DNA of 64,000 bases from an uncultured Lachnospiraceae bacterium (GCA_947178145.1 CAMWXE010000019.1:1-64000); one strand, 5' to 3'. Shown: positions 43,927 through 53,137, counted from the stretch's first letter. The notes: generated by a model from the sequence alone, not told the origin. Made by a program: numbers and translations.

Positions 43927-45012
43927 GGTTCCTTTCGCATCGTCTTTTACGACGGGCTCTGACATATAGTACTCATATGTTCCATCTCTCCTTGGATTAT
44001 TGTCCGGGCCAAGACCTGCCACAAGGCAGATGCCGCCGAGACTCATCTCGCCCTCTACTGTAGAAAGGTATGTATCACAGATTCCCTTGAAAGCCTTCAC
44101 ACCATACGCACTGTATTCTTTTGGAAGATATCCCAGGCGTGCCCCTTTCATCAGGCAATACGCCATGATGGAGCTTCCGCTTGTCTCCAGATAGTTTTTC
44201 TCCCTGCCCGGGAAGTTCGGCACCTGATACCACATACCTTCCGGCGACTGGAATTTCAGCATGGAATCAATCAAATCCTGATACATTTTCAGCAGATGAT
44301 TGTAATCGGGATATTCGGTGTCTGCCAGCGCCAATGTGTCAAGCAGCGCCATGGAAAACCAGCCGAGCGCCCGCAGCCAGAAATTCTGTGAGAGGCCAGT
44401 CTCCTTGTCTGCCCAGAACATCAGCCTCTCAGAGTCATATGCATGATAGTACAATCCTGTCTCAGAATCTCTCTGATTCTTTTCCACATTAAAAAACTGC
44501 GAGAAAATGTCCTTATAATTTTTCTTATCATGAAATCGGTTTTCATACTCCATGTAAAAAGGCTGTGCCATATACAGACCGTCCAGCCATACCTGATGCG
44601 GGTAAATCTTTTTATGCCAAAAATTGCCCTCTTTCGTGCGTGGCATCTCGAGAATCTGCTGATAAATCTTCTCTGTCGCCCTGGCATATTTTTCCTTTCC
44701 AGTCAGGTCATAGAGCGTGAACAGATTCTTGCCCTCGTTGATGTTGTCAAGGTTTAGATCATCCTTCTTATATCCAGTGATTGTGCCGTTCTCCTCAATG
44801 CGGTGATCAATGTACTTCTCGGCAAACTCAAAATACTTCTGATTGTCTGTAACCTTATACAACTCCAACAGAGACATAATCATACAACCGTCAATATAAT
44901 CCCACGAAGACTTTTTTCCGGCTCGTATCTTTTCAATATTCCACACCGGTTCGTCCAATGTGCTGCGGTCAATCAGTTCATTTACATATTTTTCTACTAT
45001 AGCAATCGCCAT
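43870..45012 (-). CDS. Unsaturated rhamnogalacturonyl/glucuronyl hydrolase (GH105/GH88-like)
   Basis: 380 residues, (alpha/alpha)6 barrel. Hydrolyses unsaturated uronic acids from the non-reducing end of pectin lyase products. Family motifs: YYHAYDSERLMFWADK, then SQNFWLRALGWFSMALLDTL (catalytic region) and ETSGSSIMAYCLMKGARLGYL. No signal peptide. AAAGGAGTTGTGATATC precedes the ATG. Its 3' end has been tandemly copied (57-bp units). Translated just after GH28 (17 bp gap). Confidence 0.92.
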   Translation of the reverse strand: MAIAIVEKYVNELIDRSTLDEPVWNIEKIRAGKKSSWDYIDGCMIMSLLELYKVTDNQKYFEFAEKYIDHRIEENGTITGYKKDDLNLDNINEGKNLFTLYDLTGKEKYARATEKIYQQILEMPRTKEGNFWHKKIYPHQVWLDGLYMAQPFYMEYENRFHDKKNYKDIFSQFFNVEKNQRDSETGLYYHAYDSERLMFWADKETGLSQNFWLRALGWFSMALLDTLALADTEYPDYNHLLKMYQDLIDSMLKFQSPEGMWYQVPNFPGREKNYLETSGSSIMAYCLMKGARLGYLPKEYSAYGVKAFKGICDTYLSTVEGEMSLGGICLVAGLGPDNNPRRDGTYEYYMSEPVVKDDAKGTAPFLLAYAEMLRLEEEKA

Positions 45013-45029
45013 GATATCACAACTCCTTT

Positions 45030-46586
45030 TTAATTATTTTCAAACTGGTCAATCCCGTCGCGAATCACAGCTTCGCCGTTCTGCCCGGACACCGTCACAT
45101 TCCTCAGCTCCAGCTTCTCAATATTCCTGGCAAAAATACCAGTATTCGTCTGCTTATCGGCGCCGTCCATCATTGCCGGAACGCCGGCTGTCGGATTTTC
45201 TGCAAAGGAGAAAGAAGCATTCTCAAATACGACATGGTGAATCTTCTGCTCAGGAAGTCCATACAGGTAAGAAGCCGCCGCATGACAGTTTGTCGCCTTC
45301 AGGTTTTTGAACAGAAAATCCCCAAGATAAGGCGTCCTCTCATCCACTGGATGAAATTCCTTGGACTGCACATAGTCAGAGTGTCCATCCGCATCACAGA
45401 AATAGAAGGAATTCATCACTACCGGTGTCATGACATGGTCCATAATAATGTTCTCAAATTTAATACCTGTCACGATGGCGTCCTTGCCGCGCCCGCGTCT
45501 GGTCTTGATGCGGAGTCCTCTGTCTGTGTGCAGGAACAGACAATTCTCGACATTGAGGTTCTTCACACCGCCCGCCATCTCACTTCCAATCGTAATTGAG
45601 CCATGTCCATCACGCATACAGCACTGCCGGATTGTGAGATTCTCAGATGGCGTCTTGTACTTTGCACCCATGTAAATCTTGCCGGATTTAATCGCGATAC
45701 AGTCGTCTCCAACAGAGAAATAAACGCCTATGATATCCACATTTTTGCAGGATTCCGGGTCTAATCCGTCTGTGTTTGGTGAATCCTTTGGCCCGAGGAC
45801 TGAAATGCCGATGAACTTCAAATCCTCTGAAAAATAAGGGTGAATATTCCATGAGGGACTGTTCTTAACCGTGATACCGTGAAGAACAACATTCTTACAT
45901 TTATTCAGGAAAATCATTCTCGGACGCCATGCGATGCGCTTTACCTTGGGATTGTCCCACCAGTTTTCCCGGCTTGCACAGCCATCAATGGTTCCCTGTC
46001 CCGTAATCACGACATTCTCTACGTTGATTCCTGTGATAATTCCGGCAAACATGTCAAGCGGATCTCCCTCCCATGTGCCGAGCAGATATTCCTTTTCCTT
46101 ATCGACACACTCGATTTTACCTGGAAGGATGGGGAATTTTGTCCTGTCTGTAAACGCGGACAGCGTCGCATCCTTTCCGATATCCAACACCAGATCACTC
46201 TTTAAGAAAAGAGGATAAATCTTGTACACACCCGCCGGAATATAAACCCTTCCACCCTTCGGGCACGCGTTGATTGCACACTGAATAAAGTGTGTATCGT
46301 CGGTCTCTCCGTCTCCCTTTGCGCCAAAATCTTTTACATTCAGTGTGACATACTCTGTCTCTGTCGTGACTTTAAAATCCCCGGACTCGTCTGCCCCGCA
46401 CTTAATCCTGACATCATATGTAGTCGCCGGTTTCAAACCGAATACTGTAGCCACATTTCGGTCGCTCTTCTCCGCAAGATTTCCATTCACATAAATCTCA
46501 TGCTCCTGTTCTGACGAAAAATAGCCATTTTCCTTGATTTCCACCACAAAGCTTGTGGAAGTTTTGTAGATTACTTCGAACTTCAT
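45030..46586 (-). CDS. Polygalacturonase (GH28) with N-terminal FN3-like domain
   Basis: About 518 residues. A short FN3-like beta domain (about 1-78) precedes the GH28 beta-helix (starts VKDFGAKGDGETDDT). Catalytic motifs are complete: SPNTDGLDPESC, GDDCIAIKSG, GHGSITIGSE and RIK in RGLRIKTRRG. There is no signal peptide, so it likely acts on oligogalacturonides in the cytoplasm as an exo-enzyme. Start at 46586 behind GGAGGATGCG. First gene of the pectin operon. Confidence 0.92.
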   Translation of the reverse strand: MKFEVIYKTSTSFVVEIKENGYFSSEQEHEIYVNGNLAEKSDRNVATVFGLKPATTYDVRIKCGADESGDFKVTTETEYVTLNVKDFGAKGDGETDDTHFIQCAINACPKGGRVYIPAGVYKIYPLFLKSDLVLDIGKDATLSAFTDRTKFPILPGKIECVDKEKEYLLGTWEGDPLDMFAGIITGINVENVVITGQGTIDGCASRENWWDNPKVKRIAWRPRMIFLNKCKNVVLHGITVKNSPSWNIHPYFSEDLKFIGISVLGPKDSPNTDGLDPESCKNVDIIGVYFSVGDDCIAIKSGKIYMGAKYKTPSENLTIRQCCMRDGHGSITIGSEMAGGVKNLNVENCLFLHTDRGLRIKTRRGRGKDAIVTGIKFENIIMDHVMTPVVMNSFYFCDADGHSDYVQSKEFHPVDERTPYLGDFLFKNLKATNCHAAASYLYGLPEQKIHHVVFENASFSFAENPTAGVPAMMDGADKQTNTGIFARNIEKLELRNVTVSGQNGEAVIRDGIDQFENN

Positions 46587-46824
46587 CGCATCCTCCATTC
46601 TGACAGAGCTGTGATTCATAGCAGTACAAACTTTTGTTCCTGCCGTGCTTTCACACCGTCGCTCTGACACATATCATAATATCTTTGCATTTATTGATGT
46701 CATGATCTGCACAACGCATCACCACATCAACACTTGTGCAGCAGTGCCAATGTCCGGACTCATCAGAACTGTTACACACCTATATATTAAAGATATCACA
46801 AATGAGAATAAATATCTACAAAAA

Positions 46825-46840
46825 ATGTAAGCGTTTACAT
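46825..46840. promoter_or_regulatory. cre-like / LacI-type operator
   Basis: ATGTAAGCGTTTACAT fits the CcpA cre consensus (WTGNNARCGNWWWCAW) throughout and is nearly palindromic around CG. It lies about 240 bp upstream of the GH28 start and touches the GH133 stop codon. It is probably the carbon-catabolite or pectin-specific LacI-family operator for the pectin operon. The -10/-35 boxes downstream are unclear. Confidence 0.7.
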
Positions 46841-48852
46841 CACATTTTTTCAAAATCATATACAGCGCGCAGAAGTTCTGTGACACTCCATGCCTGCGCA
46901 AAGCACCCTCTTGACACCGTCGGCGTACCGCCGTCATAAATCTCAGCAATCTGGGACACGCAGCCTTCTCTGAGCCAGGCCGTAAGCGCCTCAAATCCCT
47001 GCGTCAGTTCTGCTCTGATCCGCTCCTTTTCGGCAGTGTCCGTGCATTGTGCAGCATATCGGATACAGGCCCTGTAATAAGCACCCAGCGGAAAGGCCCA
47101 CACGGTTCCCTGATGGTAGGCTCTGTCGCGCTCCTCCATCGGTCCGATGTATACGCTGTGAAAGTCAGGATCTTCTTTTGCCAGTGTGCGCAGGCCGACC
47201 GTCGTGTACAGTGATTCCTTCACCTTTCTGATGACAAGTGCTTCCTTTTCCACAGGCAGCATGGTGAATGGCATCGTCAGCGCCCATATTTGGTTGCATC
47301 GTATCTGATTCTCATCTTTTTCACCTGACAGTACATCCTTCAGGCACTGTTCCCTTTCATTCCAGAATTTTTCCAGAAAAGAGTCTTTCACTTTCTCTGC
47401 AAGTTCCTCATATGCGGTATCCTGTGTCAGTTTATACATGATCACCAGCGCACTGTACCAGTATGCGTTGATCTCCACCGGCTTTCCATGCCTCGGCGTC
47501 GGCAGAAAATCTCCCACGCGGACATCCATCCATGTAAGCTGTTCCAACCCGGCGCCTGCCATAATCAGACCGTCGCTGTCCATTTTGATATGAAAATCGG
47601 TTCCGTTTTGATATGCGGCCATAATCTGTTCCAGCACAGGAAGTATTTCATCTTTAAATGCGGTATCTCTGGAATACTCCATATATTCATACACAGCATT
47701 CACAAAAAGCAGCGGCGCGTCAGCCGAATTGTACATCGGATTCTCTCCCCCCTCCGGAAACAGATTGGGAAGAAGACCGTTCTTTACATATTTGGCAAAA
47801 GTTCTTAATATACACTTACACTCTTCAAACCGCCCTGTTACCATCGTCGCGCCGGCAAGCGATATCATCGTATCCCGTCCCCAGTCCTCGAAAAACGGGT
47901 ATCCTGCTATGATGCTCCTGCCGTCGGTTGACTCGCGCCTTACAACGTACGCATCCGCGCTCAGCACAAGCTGCCGCCCAAGCTCCGAGGACAGCCCCGA
48001 CTGTGCGAGCAGCTGCTCTTTTCGCTCTTTATTTTGCTGTTTCAATCGCTCATAGAGCGTTTTCGCATCCAAATTGTCATAACGCTTTGTGCTAACGATA
48101 ACATAAATGTCACTTTTGGCAGAAACTGGTTCTCTGAGTACACAATTGCAAAAAGCATTGCCGTATGCCACACGCCCATCGCGCTCATCCTGCGAGAAAT
48201 ACAGTTCCCCAAACAGACTGGGCTGTTGTGTCTGCAGTGCTGCGTTTGTTGTGAGATACAGCCCAATATCCCTGCCCCTGATGCAGTACGAACAGTCTGG
48301 CTGATCTGCATTTGTGCCTGTATTACATGTCTCTATCTCATATCCGTCAACTGCCCGCGATGCATCGAAATCCTCTTTTTTCGAAGTAAAACGCAATAGT
48401 GGCGTCAGCTCCAATGTTACAGCTTTCCCGGCTGGATGCTCTGCCTCATACCTGATCGCCACTGTATTCTCGTCATATGCCATCAACAAATGCTTTGTTA
48501 TGGTCACTCCATCGACCTGAAAAATCCAGAATGGCGCATTTTCATCAAAATCATCGTAGACAAACCTTTCAAGATATCGAAAACCCTCATAATCCTCTCC
48601 CGTTTTCATGCGCTGTGAGGTCAGAATATGCTCTTTGTCATCAATGACCAGCTTTTCTAAAATGTTCGTTACAAGATGCATTCTGACATTTGGTGCCTTC
48701 TTCGCCGACATCAGAAGTGCCTGGTCTCCCCTTGCCGCTGCCCCTGTAATCGACAGGCTGCTGTAGCCGCCCAATCCGTTTGCGAGCAGATAGCAGTCCT
48801 TCTCCCCCTCTGCTATCGTTGTCCAGTTTTTTTTGTCAAATTCAAATCTCAT
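46840..48852 (-). CDS. Amylo-alpha-1,6-glucosidase / glycogen debranching enzyme (GH133)
   Basis: 670 residues. N-terminal beta-sandwich (about 1-270; LLANGLGGYSSLSITG) and C-terminal (alpha/alpha)6 domain of the GDE_C/GH133 type (AGYPFFEDWGRDTMISLAG, LTWMDVRVGDFLPTPRHGKPVEINAYWY, YHQGTVWAFPLGAYY). Acid residues typical of the family are kept. This is a likely working debranching enzyme, in contrast to the degenerate GlgX-like protein at 32-34 kb. AGGAGGGATTGC lies before the ATG. Confidence 0.9.
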   Translation of the reverse strand: MRFEFDKKNWTTIAEGEKDCYLLANGLGGYSSLSITGAAARGDQALLMSAKKAPNVRMHLVTNILEKLVIDDKEHILTSQRMKTGEDYEGFRYLERFVYDDFDENAPFWIFQVDGVTITKHLLMAYDENTVAIRYEAEHPAGKAVTLELTPLLRFTSKKEDFDASRAVDGYEIETCNTGTNADQPDCSYCIRGRDIGLYLTTNAALQTQQPSLFGELYFSQDERDGRVAYGNAFCNCVLREPVSAKSDIYVIVSTKRYDNLDAKTLYERLKQQNKERKEQLLAQSGLSSELGRQLVLSADAYVVRRESTDGRSIIAGYPFFEDWGRDTMISLAGATMVTGRFEECKCILRTFAKYVKNGLLPNLFPEGGENPMYNSADAPLLFVNAVYEYMEYSRDTAFKDEILPVLEQIMAAYQNGTDFHIKMDSDGLIMAGAGLEQLTWMDVRVGDFLPTPRHGKPVEINAYWYSALVIMYKLTQDTAYEELAEKVKDSFLEKFWNEREQCLKDVLSGEKDENQIRCNQIWALTMPFTMLPVEKEALVIRKVKESLYTTVGLRTLAKEDPDFHSVYIGPMEERDRAYHQGTVWAFPLGAYYRACIRYAAQCTDTAEKERIRAELTQGFEALTAWLREGCVSQIAEIYDGGTPTVSRGCFAQAWSVTELLRAVYDFEKM

Positions 48853-49002
48853 GCAATCCCTCCTGCTTTCCTTTTATTTTCGTCTTTTTTCGCCCTTTGG
48901 TATTCTCCTATATTACCATAGAAAGCTTTTCCAAACAATAAAGAATTTACTTGAATATTTTTTTAACTGTGGTATAGTTATAATCACCTGTATCATGCAG
49001 AT

Positions 49003-49188
49003 TAGAGCGTGTTTGAAAAATGCTTTCTGCCAGATGTGCGTCACAGTTTGTGGGAGATTTGTGCCAAATGAAGGAGGCATAGCGGGCTATGTTGACTGAA
49101 TTTGGCGCAAATATCTCGCAAAGTGGTGAATACGACGCGTACGCGCCGTTATGCAGGTGGTAGGAATGATTTTTCAAACACGCTCTAG
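49003..49188. repeat. Family A palindromic repeat (MITE-like), copy 2
   Basis: The reverse complement of this segment matches the copy at 20229-20415 almost base for base, with identical terminal inverted repeats (TAGAGCGTGTTTGAAAAA / TTTTTCAAACACGCTCTAG). It lies between the divergent GH133 and 138-residue membrane protein genes. The left flank is AT and the right flank is GGAACTG. Confidence 0.9.
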
Positions 49189-49227
49189 GAACTGTCAATA
49201 AATAACTCATCAATTTGACTTGTCAGG
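49189..49227. repeat. Remnant of family B palindromic repeat
   Basis: GGAACTGTCAATAAATAACT then CATCAATTTGACTTGTCA resembles the left 38 bp of the full family B copy at 60726 (GGAACTGTAGAAAAATAAGT, CATCTTGACTTGTC). It abuts family A copy 2 directly. Confidence 0.55.
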
Positions 49228-49245
49228 TACTGACATGGATATGAT
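49216..49245 (+). promoter_or_regulatory. Promoter with palindrome in the spacer
   Basis: TTGACT (49216-49221), 18-base spacer, TATGAT (49240-49245). The spacer holds TGTCAG-GTA-CTGACA (49221-49235), a perfect 6-bp inverted repeat likely to bind a regulator. The -35 box lies inside the family B remnant. Confidence 0.55.
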
Positions 49246-49289
49246 ATTCAGGTCACTACATAAGAAAATTTGCCGAAAGGAAAGCATCT

Positions 49290-49706
49290 ATGAAAAAGAG
49301 CGTACATAGCAGACGGATTTGCATTCTTTTAATCGCATCAATGCTTGTACTGGGAATTTACTGTGAGGATATTCACAATAATTCCTCTTTTTCTCGTGTT
49401 TTTGGCGGGTCCTGCACAGTTTCCTTACAGGCAGCAGGCTATCTTGCAGACACACACATTTATTATGAGAAAAGCTCTCTGCGTCTAATTGAGGAATTTG
49501 TCCTCACCAGACAATCAGTTCGCACTTCCACAGCATTGCGAATCAATCTGTATATGCTCACTGCTCTGCTTCTGATCAGTGCGTATCTGTTATCTCTTTC
49601 TTTCCGAAATTCCAATCTGCATACTGACGGATATCATAATCAGTACAACAGACGGACTCTGGAATACATACACCACCACGATGGTAAAAAATTCCATCTT
49701 TCATAA
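49290..49706 (+). CDS. Hypothetical membrane protein, 138 aa
   Basis: 138 residues with a signal-like N-terminal helix (RRICILLIASMLVLGIYC) and a second helix at about 90-108 (INLYMLTALLLISAYLLSLSF). The part between is outside and has two cysteines (YCEDIH, GGSCTVS); the tail is His-rich and inside. There is no family that I recognise. GAAAGGAAAGCATCT precedes the ATG. Monocistronic, with terminator at 49730. Confidence 0.65.
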   Translation: MKKSVHSRRICILLIASMLVLGIYCEDIHNNSSFSRVFGGSCTVSLQAAGYLADTHIYYEKSSLRLIEEFVLTRQSVRTSTALRINLYMLTALLLISAYLLSLSFRNSNLHTDGYHNQYNRRTLEYIHHHDGKKFHLS

Positions 49707-49729
49707 TTATAACTTTGAACTGGCTTGAA

Positions 49730-49769
49730 ACGCTCTTATAACTATAAAAATATGAAAGCGTCTTTTTTG
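49730..49769 (+). terminator. Rho-independent terminator
   Basis: ACGCTCTTATA pairs with TATGAAAGCGT (one mismatch, one wobble) around a 10-base A-rich loop, followed by CTTTTTT. 24 bp after the 138-residue gene. Confidence 0.65.
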
Positions 49770-49842
49770 CGTGTCTTTTTGTAAGAATTTTATCAGGAAT
49801 GCAGTTCCTTACATGCCCAAAAGAACGATGGAGGTTTTTATC

Positions 49843-49980
49843 ATGGAGAATATCATATTTGGCATCTTGGTTCTTATTGTTGTCGGTGCGGGTGTATTTA
49901 CCTGCATCTACGAAGTCGGAGAATCTTTCAATGCCAGAGAAGAATCAAACACAGAACAAATTGATAAAAAGAATGAATAA
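49843..49980 (+). CDS. Single-pass membrane microprotein, 45 aa
   Basis: 45 residues: MENIIFGILVLIVVGAGVFTCIYE (one helix) and an acidic tail (ESFNAREESNTEQIDKKNE). The ATG at 49843 has GGAGG at 8 bases; the frame is open 72 bp further up without a site. It is followed after 22 bp by another membrane microprotein, then by a K+/H+ antiporter. Confidence 0.55.
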   Translation: MENIIFGILVLIVVGAGVFTCIYEVGESFNAREESNTEQIDKKNE

Positions 49981-50002
49981 CAGATTACGGAGGTTACAAT
50001 TT

Positions 50003-50146
50003 ATGAATATATTTATGTGGATTTTAATTTTAATCGGCGGCGTCACTGGGGCACTCTCAACGCTTTACATTATCGTATCACTGTTTGGTGTCATTTTCTA
50101 TAAGATTTATCGCAAGGTAAAGTACCATACTTCCTTATTTGATTAA
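50003..50146 (+). CDS. Single-pass membrane microprotein, 47 aa
   Basis: 47 residues: MNIFMWILILIGGVTGALST, a long hydrophobic stretch that could make one or two helices, and a basic tail (YKIYRKVKYHTSLFD). GGAGG lies 9 bases before the ATG. The opposite tail charge to its 45-residue neighbour (acidic against basic) suggests a paired membrane unit. The function is unknown. Confidence 0.6.
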   Translation: MNIFMWILILIGGVTGALSTLYIIVSLFGVIFYKIYRKVKYHTSLFD

Positions 50147-50296
50147 AGAACTTAAAATGCTTTAATGGATGTGCAAACGGAGACATAATTTCTTAACAGT
50201 TCCTTAGGAATTAAAACAAGGCTTGCATATTCCAACGGAAAAAGTTAGTATTAAAGTTAGGTACTTAAAATGAGGACAGGAAAAGGGGATGGATTT

Positions 50297-51889
50297 ATGA
50301 CTGTTATCTTACTGCTTGTGGCTGCTGTGATTTTGCTCTGCGTAATAGCAGAAAAATTTTCCGGGAAGTTTGGCATGCCAGCACTGATTTTGTTTATGTT
50401 TATCGGCATGCTGTTTGGAAGCGATGGTTTTTTCAAAATTCCGTTTAATGACTATAAGCTCGCGGAAAATATATGTTCGATCGCGCTATTATTTATCATG
50501 TTCTACGGTGGTTTCAATCTAAAGTGGACGCTTGCAAAAGATGTAGCTGTGCGATCTGTTCTCCTTTCAACACTCGGTGTAGCTGTCACTGCGATTGTCA
50601 CTGCACTGTTTGTCAAGATGATTTTGGGTTATACCTGGCCGGAAAGTTTCCTGGTAGGCGCAGTGCTGGGATCTACAGATGCTGCAAGTGTGTTCGCTAT
50701 CCTGCGCCAGAAAAAATTGAATCTGAAAGATGGCACTGCCTCCCTACTGGAGTTGGAAAGCGGAAGTAATGACCCTATGGCGTACATGCTTACCTTTATC
50801 GCACTGGGAATCATTTTTTCTGGAGAATCGGAACATATCGTGATGCGGATTTTCCTGCAGCTGGTAGTCGGCTCCCTGACTGGAATTGTTCTTGCTGTAC
50901 TGACAATACGACTGATCACTAAGACTGCTCTCGTCTCTGACGGATTGGACACAATATTTATGATTGCGATGGTTCTAATCTGTTATGGACTGTCAGAGCT
51001 ATTAAACGGGAATGCATATCTGAGTGTGTATATTATGGGAGTTATTATCGGAAACAGTCCAATCAAAAACAAGGCGACGCTGATTCCGTTTTTTGACGGC
51101 GTCACCTCGCTCGCACAGATACTGATATTTTTCCTGTTGGGACTTTTGACCATACCGCACGAAATGTCAAATGGAATCTTTACCGCAATTGTTATTACTG
51201 TTATCCTTACACTGGTTGCCAGGCCAGTCGCGGTCTTCCTGCTCCTGAAGCCGTTCCGCTGCTCCACAAGACAGTGTCTGCTGGTATCCTGGGCCGGACT
51301 CCGTGGAGCTTCCTCCTCCGTTTTTGCAATTATGGCAGTCGCCGGCGGTGTGGTCATGCCCCACAATCTGTTTCACATTGTGTTTATGGTATCGCTATTC
51401 TCTGTCGCGATACAGGGGACGCTGCTGCCAAGGGTGGCTGAAAAGCTGGATATGCTCGATGAGGAGGCTGACGTGCGAAAGACCTTCAACGATTATCAGG
51501 AGGACTCTTCCATCACCCTGATTCGCATGTACATACCAAAGGGACACAACTGGGAAAACAAGCTGGTCAAGGAAGTGAATTTTCCTACCGGCTCGCTTGC
51601 CCTTATGATCAAACGGAACCATGAGACGATCATCACCAAGGGCAATACCCTGATTTTAGCCGGAGACAGCATTATCTTAAGTGCCCCGGCCTACAATCCC
51701 AGCGGTAACGAACTGCTTGATGAGATCTTTATAGACCGATATCACCCATGGTGCAACCGCACGATCGCAGACCTGAAGCTGGCATCGGATGAGCTGATTG
51801 CGATGATCATGCGCGGGGAAGAGTCTTTGATTCCAGACGGAAAGACAAGAATATTAGAAGGTGACAGAGTGGTGACCTACCGGGAGTAG
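50297..51889 (+). CDS. K+/H+ (or Na+/H+) antiporter, CPA1/NhaP2-like with RCK-C domain
   Basis: About 530 residues. Twelve or so transmembrane helices (to about residue 390), with FIGMLFGSDGFFKI, the ion-site region GAVLGSTDAASVFAIL and LELESGSNDPMAYML. The C-terminal regulatory RCK-C (TrkA-C) domain ends in two copies of a GD-x-I/V-xx-x motif (LAGDSIILSAP, LEGDRVVTYRE). Start at 50297 after GGGGATGG. It controls cell K+/pH; the exact cation is inferred from the NhaP2/CvrA relation. Confidence 0.88.
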   Translation: MTVILLLVAAVILLCVIAEKFSGKFGMPALILFMFIGMLFGSDGFFKIPFNDYKLAENICSIALLFIMFYGGFNLKWTLAKDVAVRSVLLSTLGVAVTAIVTALFVKMILGYTWPESFLVGAVLGSTDAASVFAILRQKKLNLKDGTASLLELESGSNDPMAYMLTFIALGIIFSGESEHIVMRIFLQLVVGSLTGIVLAVLTIRLITKTALVSDGLDTIFMIAMVLICYGLSELLNGNAYLSVYIMGVIIGNSPIKNKATLIPFFDGVTSLAQILIFFLLGLLTIPHEMSNGIFTAIVITVILTLVARPVAVFLLLKPFRCSTRQCLLVSWAGLRGASSSVFAIMAVAGGVVMPHNLFHIVFMVSLFSVAIQGTLLPRVAEKLDMLDEEADVRKTFNDYQEDSSITLIRMYIPKGHNWENKLVKEVNFPTGSLALMIKRNHETIITKGNTLILAGDSIILSAPAYNPSGNELLDEIFIDRYHPWCNRTIADLKLASDELIAMIMRGEESLIPDGKTRILEGDRVVTYRE

Positions 51890-51902
51890 GCACCACTCTG
51901 TC
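51863..51902. terminator. Hairpin overlapping the antiporter stop codon
   Basis: Perfect 12-bp inverted repeat GACAGAGTGGTG / CACCACTCTGTC. The left arm encodes the last antiporter codons. There is no strong T run (ATTTG), so termination for the convergent antiporter and flavodiiron genes is possible but not certain. Confidence 0.55.
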
Positions 51903-51924
51903 ATTTGAACAAATAGAACGCTTT

Positions 51925-53088
51925 TTATTGTGCATTCAGCAGCGCACTGGCAAGTGCTTCGAGCTGAGGGATATTTTCTGCCTTCAGAGCTGATTTGACA
52001 GTCACAACAGGTTCTGCAAATGTGAGCGCTTTTGCCCCTTCCAGCATTGTTTTGATACTCCTTGCTGCTGTCGGCGCCCACGAACCGTTTTCAATGATAC
52101 CGACTGTGCGCTTCTGGTAATTCTTCGCTTTCAGTCTGTTTAAGAATTCTTCCATGGGCGGAAATACACTGGCATCGTAGGACGCTGCCGCAAGTAACAG
52201 ATGGCTGTAGCGGAACGCGTCACCAACTGCTTCATGAATGTCATCTCTCGTCAAATCTGCAATGACAACTTTCTTTGCACCTTTTTGTTCCAATAATTCT
52301 TTCATTTTCTCTGCAGCTTTCATGGTATGTCCATGGATGGACGCACAGGCAACCAGCACGCCTTCGTCCTCCGGCTCATAGCTGCTCCATATCTGATATT
52401 TATTGATATAATATTCCAGATTTTCAGACAGTACTGGTCCATGTAGTGGACAAATAGTATTGATTTCCAACGTGGCTGCCTTTTTCAGCAGCGCCTGTAC
52501 CTGCATACCATATTTGCCGCAGATATTAATATAATATCTTCTCGCCTCGTCTGCCCAGTCCTCATCCGCATCGCGTGTTCCGAACTTTCCAAAACCATCG
52601 GCACTAAAAAAAATATTTTTTGACTGTTCGTACGTAACCATTACCTCCGGCCAGTGAACCATTGGTGCCATGAAAAACTGCAATGTATGCTTTCCGACAG
52701 AAAGCGTATCTCCCTCCTTCACTGTGATGGCTTTATCCTCGGGACTGACATCAAAAAACTGCTGGAGCATCTGAAATGTCTTTGCATTACCGACAAGCTT
52801 CATATCCGGATAACGCCCGATCAGCTGCATGATGCTGCCGCCATGGTCCGGCTCCATATGCTGAATGACCAGATAGTCCACTTTTCTTGTTCCCAGCGCT
52901 TCCTCCAGATTTTTCAGCCACTCTGCTGTGGCACGGGGATCGACGGTGTCCATCACGACAACCTGCTCGTCCAGTATGACATAAGAGTTGTACGCCATAC
53001 CTTTTTTTACTTTGTATTGTCCCTCAAAAAGCGTGATCTCCCTGTCATTGACTCCAATATTAACAATATCTTCTGTAACCTTTTCCAC
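51925..53088 (-). CDS. Flavodiiron protein (FprA family)
   Basis: 387 residues. Reduces O2 to water and/or NO to N2O with electrons from rubredoxin or similar. N-terminal metallo-lactamase domain with the diiron ligands HMEPDHGG, VHWPEVMV, FSADGFGKFG and PLHGPVL; C-terminal flavodoxin domain from about 253 (CASIHGHTMKAAEKM). Starts with GTG behind GGAGGAAGAGAACA. Sits alone; likely oxygen defence of an anaerobe. Confidence 0.93.
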   Translation of the reverse strand: MEKVTEDIVNIGVNDREITLFEGQYKVKKGMAYNSYVILDEQVVVMDTVDPRATAEWLKNLEEALGTRKVDYLVIQHMEPDHGGSIMQLIGRYPDMKLVGNAKTFQMLQQFFDVSPEDKAITVKEGDTLSVGKHTLQFFMAPMVHWPEVMVTYEQSKNIFFSADGFGKFGTRDADEDWADEARRYYINICGKYGMQVQALLKKAATLEINTICPLHGPVLSENLEYYINKYQIWSSYEPEDEGVLVACASIHGHTMKAAEKMKELLEQKGAKKVVIADLTRDDIHEAVGDAFRYSHLLLAAASYDASVFPPMEEFLNRLKAKNYQKRTVGIIENGSWAPTAARSIKTMLEGAKALTFAEPVVTVKSALKAENIPQLEALASALLNAQ

Positions 53089-53137
53089 TGTTCTCTTCCT
53101 CCTTGAAATATTTTACCTGTCATATCACTGCAGGCTA

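Noticed and set aside
43587-44063. Plus-strand frame of 158 codons with repeated AYAESTLSLPPVLISPH units
   Set aside because: It is the antisense reading of the 57-bp tandem repeat and the GH105 3' end; no ribosome binding site or promoter.
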